The notes under the pieces are model-generated. The model did not search any database and was not told the DNA's origin. It saw only the letters and a program-made list of their open reading frames with translations. A DNA stretch of 64,000 bases from Acidobacteriota bacterium. GTDB lineage: Bacteria; Acidobacteriota; Terriglobia; Terriglobales; Acidobacteriaceae. A program made the position numbers and the translations under genes. Below, piece after piece: positions 56,433 through 64,000 of this stretch; the stretch's first letter is position 1, and each line of letters opens with the position of its first letter. Where the stretch lies: NCBI GenBank assembly GCA_013289685.1, contig JABCZL010000006.1:1-64000 (forward strand), written 5' to 3'.

Positions 56433-58181
56433 GTGAAAGCTCTAAGAATCGTGCGATTGTTCGTGATCGGTCGCAGTTCCCATAGCCAAAGGCAGCAGCA
56501 TTTTGTTTCCGCCCTTGTTCTCCTCGGATTCGCAAGTCAATTTTGCTGGCCCCAGCAACCCTCGCCGAGCGTCAGCGTTCAGGTCCACTACGACCAGTTT
56601 GAGGGCCAGTTCCCGCCTGTCTGGACTTACTTCGGCTACGACGAGCCCAACTACACGTACGCCCCAAATGGCAAGAAATTACTCGGCGAATTGGCCGCTG
56701 CAGATGCGGTTCCCGTATACATACGCACTCACAATCTGCTGACCAGCGGCGACGGATCGGCTTCCCTGAAGTGGGGATCGACGAACGTCTACTCGGAAGA
56801 TGCATCCGGTCATGCAATCTATGATTGGACGATTCTCGACCGTATTTTCGACACTTTTCGCGCAACCGGCGTTAAGCCGCTTGTCGAGATTGGTTTCATG
56901 CCCAAGGCGCTCTCCATTCACCCCGAGCCCTATCGTCACGACTTTCCACGGGATAAAGTCAACGGCATCTACACCGGATGGGCCTATCCTCCGAATAACT
57001 ATAAGAAGTGGTCGGATCTCGTTTTCCAATTCGTTCACCATCTTCGCGAACGCTACAGCGATGCCGAAGTGAAGACTTGGTTGTGGGAAGTTTGGAATGA
57101 GCCCGACATTGGGTACTGGCAGGGAACGCCGGAGGAATATTTCAAGCTTTACGACTTTTCGGTCGACGCAGTCCTGCGAGCCCTTCCCGGGGCGCGGATC
57201 GGAGGACCGGACACAACCGGCCCAGGCAACTCGAAGTCAGCCGACTTTCTACGGGCCTTCCTCGACCATTGCGCACACCAGAAGAATTACGCAAACGGCA
57301 AGATTGGATCGCACCTTGATTTCATCAGCTTTCATCCCAAGGGATCTCCTACCTGGCAAGGGGACCACGTGCAGATGGGGATCAGCCGTCAGCTTGCCGC
57401 CATCGAACAGGGATTCAAGATCGTGGCTTCTTTTCCGGAGTGGCGGAAGACTCCGATCATCCTGGGAGAGTCGGATCCTGAGGGTTGTGCAGCCTGTTCT
57501 GCCAAAGACAATCCCCAGAACCTGTATCGCAACGGACCGCTCTACGGCGCCTATACCATCGAGGCTCTGAATAATATCCTGGCGTTAGCGCGCCAAGAAT
57601 ACGTCCCTCTTCTCGGAGTGGTCACCTGGGCTTTTGAATTCGAGGACCAGCCTTATTTCGCAGGTTTCCGGGAGCTGGCAACGAACGGCTTGGACAAGCC
57701 CGTCTTGAACGCCTTTCGGATGCTCGGACTCATGGGCAATGAACGCGTCAAAGCAAGCAGTTCAGGAGGCGTGTCAACGGACGAAGTTGTACGCAGCGGC
57801 GTGCGCGCGATGCCTGACATCAACGTCATCGCGACTCGCAAGAAGCGTGAAATCGAGGTCCTGGTCTGGAATTATCACGATAACGACGTTCCCTTCCCCG
57901 TCACTTCCATCAATGTGTCGATAACTGGGCTGCCCGCCGATGAAAAACGCGCGCTGCTGGAACACTTTCGGGTGGACTCCGACCACAGCAACACATTCAC
58001 CGCCTGGAGAGAGATGGGCTCACCGCAATCACCGTCTGAGAGCGAGTACAAGCGCCTGGAGAGTGCCGGTCACCTACAACTTCTCAACTCGCCTTCCTGG
58101 ATGGAAATTCAGCGGGGTAGCATCGAGTTGCACTTCACACTGCCTCGGCAGGGTTTTTCCCTTGTGCGCCTCTCGTGGTGA
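56433..58181 (+). CDS. GH39-type glycosidase, exported
   Basis: A 582-aa protein from GTG 56433 (after GGAG) with a hydrophobic export segment near residues 25-40. The clan GH-A barrel (about 50-430) has acid/base Glu223 in WLWEVWNEPDIGYW and nucleophile Glu346 in ILGESDPEG, with FISFHPKG between. A beta-sandwich closes the protein (about 440-582). GH39 members are beta-xylosidases, iduronidases and arabinopyranosidase-like enzymes; the exact specificity is not visible. It lies 21 nt after araB and is probably co-transcribed, so it should act on pentose-containing oligosaccharides. Confidence 0.88.
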   Translation: MKALRIVRLFVIGRSSHSQRQQHFVSALVLLGFASQFCWPQQPSPSVSVQVHYDQFEGQFPPVWTYFGYDEPNYTYAPNGKKLLGELAAADAVPVYIRTHNLLTSGDGSASLKWGSTNVYSEDASGHAIYDWTILDRIFDTFRATGVKPLVEIGFMPKALSIHPEPYRHDFPRDKVNGIYTGWAYPPNNYKKWSDLVFQFVHHLRERYSDAEVKTWLWEVWNEPDIGYWQGTPEEYFKLYDFSVDAVLRALPGARIGGPDTTGPGNSKSADFLRAFLDHCAHQKNYANGKIGSHLDFISFHPKGSPTWQGDHVQMGISRQLAAIEQGFKIVASFPEWRKTPIILGESDPEGCAACSAKDNPQNLYRNGPLYGAYTIEALNNILALARQEYVPLLGVVTWAFEFEDQPYFAGFRELATNGLDKPVLNAFRMLGLMGNERVKASSSGGVSTDEVVRSGVRAMPDINVIATRKKREIEVLVWNYHDNDVPFPVTSINVSITGLPADEKRALLEHFRVDSDHSNTFTAWREMGSPQSPSESEYKRLESAGHLQLLNSPSWMEIQRGSIELHFTLPRQGFSLVRLSW

Positions 58182-58195
58182 GTCTTGAGGACGAG

Positions 58196-60268
58196 CTATG
58201 CATGCAGTGCCAGATTCCACACTTGCATGGAGGTCGCTTGCCGATTCGCCCAGGCGTAGTAGGGAATGAAGGTTAGAGGAACACTGCGGGTTCTTACTTC
58301 CGCGCCATACCGCAAATAGAGGTTTTTCTCCGACGCTCCCCGTTCGTAAACCGCGCCTGTGTGATGAAGCACCACCATGCCCCCGAGCAAGTCCTTCCGG
58401 AATTCGGTCTGAAATTGTTGTGCCGGCTGGCGCCCTGGATTGACGGCAACGTCGCTGAGGGATATGCCGCTCGGTTGGTCGATCTCCTCTAGGCAGTAGA
58501 TAAGCGGCCCTCGTTGAATTGCCACTCGCCCGGTGTCATCCGCCACCCGAGGATTCGCTTCAATCACCTGGGGCACGACTTCCATTTTTACCTGAATGAT
58601 GTCACCCGGTGACCAGCGGCGCCGGATCGGCAGATATGCTCCCGGAGTCGCACCCGTCAGCTCCTTGGCATTTACGGATACTTGCACGTGGTCGGCCCAG
58701 CCAGGAATGCGAAGGTAAACAGTAAACTCGGATGCTTCCGCAGGCGTGACTGTGATCTCCACACCACCGTCCCACGGATAGCTCGTCTTCTGCCCAACCT
58801 TAAGACCAGTTCCATTCTCCAGGTGCCAGTTGAGCTCGGAATTGTCGTACAGGTGCACGTAGATTCCGTCTGCGCTGGTGCTGTAGAAATACCCTGGGAG
58901 CGACCCGAAAGTCCGCTCAAGGTTGGGCGGGCAGCAGGTCACGTCGTACCAGGGATTGCGAATCTTGTCGCCGGTAGACGGATCAAAAGCCAGCGGGTTG
59001 CGATAGCAATAGAGCGTGCCGTCAAGCGACATTCCGGAATTAATCCCGTTGTACAGAGCGCGCTCTATGATGTCAGTAAACTTCGCGTGACCAGTGACGG
59101 CCAGCATGCGCCAGTTCCACATCATGTTGCCGATGGCGGCGCAGCTTTCGCCGTACGCTCGGAAATTCGGCAACTCATAAGCATCCCCGAACGCTTCCCC
59201 GTCAGACCGGGAACCGACTCCACCCGTGACATACATCTTGGTGGTGGTCGTGTCTTGCCAGAGCCTGTTGAGCGTTTGCCAGTACGTTGGATCTCCGGTT
59301 TCCATGTAGTAGTCGGTGGCGCCGCAACAGGCATACATCGCCCGCACGGCGTGCCCCTGCATCTTGGTCCGCGAAGTGAAGGGAGTTCCGCTGAACATGT
59401 AGATGGTCCGGCGTTCCGGCAACTCAATGCGTGAGTCTCCCTGCAGGATATAGCCGGCAAGATCGAGCTGACGCTTGTCACCAGTAATTCGGTAGAGCTC
59501 GATGAGTCCCATCTCGATTTCGGGGTGACCGGAAACAATCGGCTGCTTGGGCGCGGGACCGTAATGCGGAATCAGGAAATCATCGACGAAGCGAATGCCG
59601 GCATCGAGCAACTTGCGGTCGCCCGTCCCGCGGTAGTAAGCGATGGCTCCCTGAAGCATGTGGCCGATGTTGTACAACTCATGACCGGTCGACTGAGTTT
59701 GCGGAAGCATTCGCAAAGACTTGCGATCATCCTGATAATAAGTATTCAGGTAGCCGCTGGGCTCCTGCACCGCGACGACCTCATCAATCAGGTTCTCAGC
59801 GCTTGCCCTGAGTTCCGGACGATCGCCCGATTGCAGCACGAAACCAACCGCCTCAGTCCACTTGTAAACATCGGAATCGGAAAACACAGGACCGCTCTGC
59901 GCAGCGGTACTTTTCCCGGCCAGTCGGCGGAAATTGTTCATGCGGCCGTTGGCTTCTAGCAGGTCGTGCATCGTGGGGATGCTCTTGGTCACGTTGATCT
60001 CGCGGCGTTGATCCCAGAAACCGCCGGTGATAGTGACCGCGCGCACTGGAATATCCCGCAGCTTGGCGTGAGGTGATTTGGCTAGGTTTTCAATACCCTG
60101 ATCTCTCCAACCGGGCGCGTCGGTCAGCGCCGCAACCGTCTGCGGCATGGTTTTTCCGTTGGCTCTGACCTCAGAGAAAACTGGAAATGTGGGCAGAGAC
60201 GATACGGCCGCTATCGAAATTGCCGCGGTTACGAACTGTCTGCGCGAGATGTTTCCTTTATCAGCCAT
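58196..60268 (-). CDS. GH127 beta-L-arabinofuranosidase-like enzyme, Tat-exported
   Basis: A 690-aa protein starting at ATG 60268 with a Tat-like signal (ISRRQFVTAAISIAAVSSLP, about residues 7-26). The GH127 (alpha/alpha)6 barrel has QGHAVRAMYACCGATDYYME, acid/base-type Glu358 (SDGEAFGDAY) and the zinc-site set Glu374 and Cys376 (YGESCAAIG) with Cys445 and Cys446 (VTCCPPNLER), matching the Glu-Cys-Cys-Cys site of characterised enzymes, where one Cys is the nucleophile. It removes beta-L-arabinofuranose, as found on hydroxyproline-rich glycoproteins such as extensin. It lies 23 nt behind the GH51 gene on the same strand, in an operon. Confidence 0.92.
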   Translation of the reverse strand: MADKGNISRRQFVTAAISIAAVSSLPTFPVFSEVRANGKTMPQTVAALTDAPGWRDQGIENLAKSPHAKLRDIPVRAVTITGGFWDQRREINVTKSIPTMHDLLEANGRMNNFRRLAGKSTAAQSGPVFSDSDVYKWTEAVGFVLQSGDRPELRASAENLIDEVVAVQEPSGYLNTYYQDDRKSLRMLPQTQSTGHELYNIGHMLQGAIAYYRGTGDRKLLDAGIRFVDDFLIPHYGPAPKQPIVSGHPEIEMGLIELYRITGDKRQLDLAGYILQGDSRIELPERRTIYMFSGTPFTSRTKMQGHAVRAMYACCGATDYYMETGDPTYWQTLNRLWQDTTTTKMYVTGGVGSRSDGEAFGDAYELPNFRAYGESCAAIGNMMWNWRMLAVTGHAKFTDIIERALYNGINSGMSLDGTLYCYRNPLAFDPSTGDKIRNPWYDVTCCPPNLERTFGSLPGYFYSTSADGIYVHLYDNSELNWHLENGTGLKVGQKTSYPWDGGVEITVTPAEASEFTVYLRIPGWADHVQVSVNAKELTGATPGAYLPIRRRWSPGDIIQVKMEVVPQVIEANPRVADDTGRVAIQRGPLIYCLEEIDQPSGISLSDVAVNPGRQPAQQFQTEFRKDLLGGMVVLHHTGAVYERGASEKNLYLRYGAEVRTRSVPLTFIPYYAWANRQATSMQVWNLALHA

Positions 60269-60291
60269 TTCTTTACCTTTTCGCCCTCTTC

Positions 60292-61944
60292 CTACAGCGA
60301 CCATTGAACAACTGTGTAGGAGCGCGCCGGAGCCTCAAACTTGGTGCGCCCTCCGCTGCTGGCCGGTACTGCAAACGATTGCGGCACAACTCGTAGCGGT
60401 GCAGCAAAGGTGTTCGCAGCCTTCAGGTCATCGCCCGTCAGCACGAAAGCTGAAATCACACCCGCTGGACTCGCATCTTCCCACACTACCTCCACGTCGT
60501 GAGCCTTCGACAAATCGCGGTTCAGAATGAAAAGAGAGAGTTTGCCATCGCCGCGATCTAATGAACCTGCGACATCCACATGCCCAACCTGGTCTAAACC
60601 GGCAACTTCATAAGTCGACGACTGTACTAAGAGATCCAACACCGTACCTCTGGCAAATTGCAGTGCCCAACTGTATGGGTAGTAGATCGTCTGCAGCAGG
60701 ATGCCGTTCGCGTCCGTCATGATCGGAGCGATCACGTTGATCAACTGCGCGAGGCAGGCGAGCTTCACGCGATCCGCATTGCGCAGCAGAGAATTGATGA
60801 GCCCGCCCACCAGCAGAGCATCTTCCAGGTTGTAGATCTCTTCCAGCAAATGCGGCGCTTCCTGCCGGTGGCCATTCACCGCATCTCCGGTTGTGGTGCG
60901 ATACCAGACGTTCCATTCATCAAACGACAACCACAGCTTCTTCGCAGATCGCTTGTGCCCTCGCACCAGATCGCAGACCGCAACCGTCTCGGCGATCTGC
61001 CGCTCCATGCTCAGATTCATAGCGAGATATTTCGAGCTATCGCCGCCAGTGTCACGATCATTGTTGCCAAAGTAGCGATGGAGCGAGAGACCATCCACAT
61101 ACTGGTAGCACTGTTCGAGCACTTCGCGATCCCATTCGAGATACGTCGGCATAAAGGGACCGCTTGAGCCGCAAGCAATCAGCTTGAGCGACGGATCCAC
61201 GTAGCGCATCTGCCGGGCGGCGTCGGCAGCCTTCAGACCGTACTCCGTGGCTGACATGTGCCCGATCTGCCAGGGACCGTCCATTTCGTTGCCCAGACAC
61301 CAGTGCTGCACCTTGTACGGATCAGCAATGCCGTGCTGTCGCCGCAGATCACTCCATTTGGTGCCCTTGTCGATATTGCAGTACTCAACCAGAGCGGCCG
61401 CCTCCTCCGGTGTTCCTGTTCCCAGATTCAGCCCCATCAGAGGCTCCGTGCCTGCAGCCTTGCACCAGGCAAGGAACTCGTTGGTTCCGAACTGGTTCGA
61501 TTCCATCGTGTCCCAAGCCTTGTCAAGCACCCGCGGCCGATCCTTTTTGGGACCAACGCCATCGAGCCAGTTATAGCCCGACACGAAGTTCCCTCCCGGA
61601 TAGCGAACGATCGGAACCGCGAGTTGCCGGATTTCGTTGAGAATGTCTTTCCGAAATCCCTGGGAGTCGGATAACTTGGATCCGGGATCGTAGATGCCCT
61701 CATAGATCGCCCGGCCAAGGTGCTCCAGGAACGAGCCGAAAAGATTGCGATCGAGCGGCGCGATGGTTCGTCGGGAGTCGACGTAGACCCGGGTAGGTGC
61801 ACTCCCACTGGCGGACGAAGCCGATTGTCGTGCGCCAGGCGGCGACAATAAAGAACTCCCGAACATTGCCGTCGCGGAACATGCCATCCCGGCGTTGGAA
61901 GCTTGTTTAAGAAAACGGCGTCTGGAGGCGGAAAATGGATTCAT
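60292..61944 (-). CDS. GH51 alpha-L-arabinofuranosidase, Tat-exported
   Basis: A 550-aa protein with a Tat signal (SRRRFLKQASNAGMACSATA, residues 7-26). The GH51 barrel has NLFGSFLEHLGRAIYEGIYD, VRYPGGNFVSGYNW, acid/base Glu220 (CLGNEMDGPWQIG) and nucleophile Glu343 (SFDEWNVWYR), followed by a C-terminal beta-sandwich (about 430-550). It releases terminal alpha-L-arabinofuranose from arabinan and arabinoxylan. First gene of a two-gene operon with GH127 and divergent from a second, different GH51-type gene. Confidence 0.95.
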   Translation of the reverse strand: MNPFSASRRRFLKQASNAGMACSATAMFGSSLLSPPGARQSASSASGSAPTRVYVDSRRTIAPLDRNLFGSFLEHLGRAIYEGIYDPGSKLSDSQGFRKDILNEIRQLAVPIVRYPGGNFVSGYNWLDGVGPKKDRPRVLDKAWDTMESNQFGTNEFLAWCKAAGTEPLMGLNLGTGTPEEAAALVEYCNIDKGTKWSDLRRQHGIADPYKVQHWCLGNEMDGPWQIGHMSATEYGLKAADAARQMRYVDPSLKLIACGSSGPFMPTYLEWDREVLEQCYQYVDGLSLHRYFGNNDRDTGGDSSKYLAMNLSMERQIAETVAVCDLVRGHKRSAKKLWLSFDEWNVWYRTTTGDAVNGHRQEAPHLLEEIYNLEDALLVGGLINSLLRNADRVKLACLAQLINVIAPIMTDANGILLQTIYYPYSWALQFARGTVLDLLVQSSTYEVAGLDQVGHVDVAGSLDRGDGKLSLFILNRDLSKAHDVEVVWEDASPAGVISAFVLTGDDLKAANTFAAPLRVVPQSFAVPASSGGRTKFEAPARSYTVVQWSL

Positions 61945-62170
61945 GGCATCCCTTCATGGACGAGTGTTCTAAATCTACTCGCTGATTCGTGAGCCGGAAA
62001 GGCATTTAGTTTGGCCCATTAGTATAACGATGGCAAGTCCGGCAGTGTGGCTTCGAGTCTTCTGCGGCTTCACTTCGGTCTCGGGGAGTTTGCCAAACTG
62101 ACCGGGTCGAATTCGAATAGCCCTCGATCCGCAAACAAACGGGTAACAACCGGCTTCAGCGAGGAACACT

Positions 62171-64000
62171 GTGGCAGTTTTTCCATTCCGAAGCAGTATG
62201 GCAAGACATGTGGGGGCTGCGGTCGTGGCTGCCGCTTCTGCGCTCTGTTTCACCGCAATCAGCGTCGCGCAGCTTGCCCCAACTGCGAAGATCGTCATAG
62301 ATGCCGCAAAGGTCGAAGGAGAAATCAGCCCCACCCTTTACGGTCAGTTTGACGAGTTTATGTTTGAGGGAGTCAAGGGTGGTTTGAGCGCCGAGCTTCT
62401 TCGTGACCGCAGCTTCGACGAAGCGCCCAACGCGATTGGACTCCCACGCTACTGGGAGCGCGATCCGGACGATCGCAACGACGATTCAAGTCTGCACTTT
62501 CATTGGGATGACCAAGTCTTCTACCCACCGACCCGGCCAACAACAACCGATGTCCCTGATCATTCGTTGCGCATTGATCTGGCGCATGACTCTGGGCAGC
62601 GCCATGGAATTCGGCAGAGTGGAATTTCCATCCGCAAAGGAAGTAGTTATAACGGTTACGTTTGGGCCAGAACAGCTGATTTCGACGGATCGCTCACGGT
62701 CGCCCTGGAAGCGGACCGCACTGACGGGGAACGCTATGCGTCGGCCGAGATCCCCGGCGTTGCAGGGCCCTGGCGGAAATATGACTTTGGCCTGACTTCA
62801 ACCGCGGACGATCCGCTGGCAAAGTTGGTGGTGTTGTTTCATGGAAAGGGACGATTCTGGATCGATCAGATCTCTCTGATCCCCGGCGACGCCGTGCATG
62901 CGGTTCGAGCCGATGTCTTCGAGAAACTCAGAGAAGTCCGGCCATCCTTTATTCGCTGGCCCGGCGGCAACGTCGCGCAGGACTACCACTGGCTGTGGGG
63001 TGTCGGTCCGAAAGATGAGCGTCCCGCATGGGTGAACCTTTCCTGGGGAAACGAACTGGAGCCGGGAGATTTCGGCACGGACGAATTCATTCAACTCTGC
63101 CGCGACCTCGGGACCGAGCCTTCTTTTACCGTGAACGTCGAAGGCCGCGGAGCAACCGCTCAGGAAGCCGCAGCGTGGGTGGAATACGCCAATGGGCCCG
63201 CTACGTCGAAGTATGGAGCACTCCGCGCCGAAAACGGGCACCCAGCCCCCTATCGGGTGAAGTATTGGGAGGTAGGCAACGAAATCTGGGGGAACTGGGT
63301 ACGGGGGCACTCCGACGCTGCAACCTACGCACGAAATCTGGAACGCTACGCTGAGGTATTGCGCGCGGTAGACCCGTCCATCCGGCTCATTGGCGTTGGT
63401 GACAACGACATGAATTGGAATCGCATGGTCCTCAAGACCTCCGGTTCCAAGATCGATTATCTGGCCATTCATCACTATTACGGGCAAAGAGAAATGCAAG
63501 GAGATGCGAGAAACCTGCTGGCCCACCCCATTCATTACGAGCGCTTCTACAAGGAAGTAGCGCAAGCGATTGCTGAATTGGTTCCGGGCCATACCATCCA
63601 GCTGGCCATCAACGAGTGGAACACCTCTCTGCCTCTGCCTGCTCAACACTCGATGCTGTCGGCACTCTACGCGGCGCGCTTGATGAACGTGTTTGAGCGA
63701 AGCAGCAATGTCGGCATGAGCGCGGCTTCGGATATGGTGAACGGCTGGCCCGGCGGGCTGATCCAGGCGAGTCGTCACGGAGTATTCGTTACTCCGACCT
63801 ATCTTGCGAACCAGTTGTATGCGTCTCATCTGGGACGGCAACGCCTGAGCGCGCAAGTGCAGAGTCCCACGTTTGACAGCCCTCTTGAGGGACGTTCTAT
63901 CCCGTATCTCGACGTCGTCGTGAGCCGCAGTTCCAATGGCAGGCAGATTTTCGTCAAGGCGGTGAACACAGATCTGTCGCACGCTTTGCGCACTACGATC
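62171..64000 (+). CDS. GH51-like arabinofuranosidase with N-terminal CBM-like module, Sec-exported (partial)
   Basis: 610 codons are visible and the frame runs off the right edge. GTG 62171 follows GAGGA by 5 nt and opens a Sec signal (MARHVGAAVVAAASALCFTA from residue 10). Residues about 45-260 include the GH51 first strand ISPTLYGQFDEF and an inserted beta-sandwich (RIDLAHDSGQRHG, GRFWIDQISLIPGDA) like a carbohydrate-binding module. The barrel has acid/base Glu371 (EVGNEIWGNW) and nucleophile Glu482 (AINEWNTSLPLP). It differs from the neighbouring GH51 enzyme in length and export signal, so it may act on longer substrates. It is the first gene of its own unit. Confidence 0.92.
   Translation, partial: MAVFPFRSSMARHVGAAVVAAASALCFTAISVAQLAPTAKIVIDAAKVEGEISPTLYGQFDEFMFEGVKGGLSAELLRDRSFDEAPNAIGLPRYWERDPDDRNDDSSLHFHWDDQVFYPPTRPTTTDVPDHSLRIDLAHDSGQRHGIRQSGISIRKGSSYNGYVWARTADFDGSLTVALEADRTDGERYASAEIPGVAGPWRKYDFGLTSTADDPLAKLVVLFHGKGRFWIDQISLIPGDAVHAVRADVFEKLREVRPSFIRWPGGNVAQDYHWLWGVGPKDERPAWVNLSWGNELEPGDFGTDEFIQLCRDLGTEPSFTVNVEGRGATAQEAAAWVEYANGPATSKYGALRAENGHPAPYRVKYWEVGNEIWGNWVRGHSDAATYARNLERYAEVLRAVDPSIRLIGVGDNDMNWNRMVLKTSGSKIDYLAIHHYYGQREMQGDARNLLAHPIHYERFYKEVAQAIAELVPGHTIQLAINEWNTSLPLPAQHSMLSALYAARLMNVFERSSNVGMSAASDMVNGWPGGLIQASRHGVFVTPTYLANQLYASHLGRQRLSAQVQSPTFDSPLEGRSIPYLDVVVSRSSNGRQIFVKAVNTDLSHALRTTI

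Overview
The window looks like a chromosomal segment from a soil-type Acidobacteriota (Terriglobia-like) genome. The signs are an orphan MacB/FtsX-type permease of the ADOP kind, two very long outer-membrane receptors with an N-terminal carboxypeptidase-regulatory-like domain, heptaheme cytochromes next to or fused with TPR domains, a planctomycete-style PSCyt/DUF1501 operon, and dense glycoside hydrolases with twin-arginine signals. This lineage call is inference from gene content; no rRNA or marker gene is present.

Layout. 0.6-12.2 kb is mixed: a gene broken by apparent single-base frameshifts, an ADOP permease, a TetR regulator with a palindromic operator over its own start, a secreted unknown, a LytTR response regulator, a Nudix hydrolase, a 54-aa Flp-type pilin, a hydroxyacyl-CoA dehydrogenase-like enzyme, and a TPR protein overlapping a heptaheme cytochrome. 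12.5-21.5 kb is a candidate beta-1,2-glucan locus: GH144-like enzyme, TonB-dependent receptor, LacI regulator and GH3 beta-glucosidase, with similar inverted repeats before the receptor and between regulator and GH3. 21.6-24.3 kb pairs a GH109-like enzyme with a NagX/HGSNAT-like membrane acyltransferase. 24.4-29.5 kb holds a heptaheme-TPR fusion, a large secreted unknown and a zinc-ribbon/RDD membrane protein. A lipoprotein glycosidase with two Ig-like repeats follows, then a PerR-KatG peroxide operon.

34.8-42.0 kb is a four-gene minus-strand operon (PSCyt1/DUF1549/LamG/DUF1553, DUF1501, NHL propeller, DUF2231-cytochrome-LRR). 42.2-46.4 kb holds a GH29 alpha-L-fucosidase, a DeoR regulator and a PNGase A family protein, a plausible set for attacking plant-type N-glycoproteins. 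46.6-64 kb reads as an arabinose/arabinan region: a second TonB receptor, CutC, GguC/AraD1-like and 3-hydroxyisobutyrate-dehydrogenase-like enzymes, a LacI regulator, an AraB-type ribulokinase, and GH39, GH127 and two GH51 enzymes. Two genes of this region are deletion remnants: an MFS sugar transporter cut after its first helix, and a sugar isomerase that keeps only its two ends. GTAAACGTTTAC-type palindromes precede each damaged transcription unit.

The enzymes appear to strip glucans, fucosylated and N-linked glycans and arabinans outside the cytoplasm (many with Tat-like signals). The receptors import fragments, and the LacI/DeoR regulators gate each set. No tRNA, rRNA, CRISPR array or complete insertion sequence was seen.
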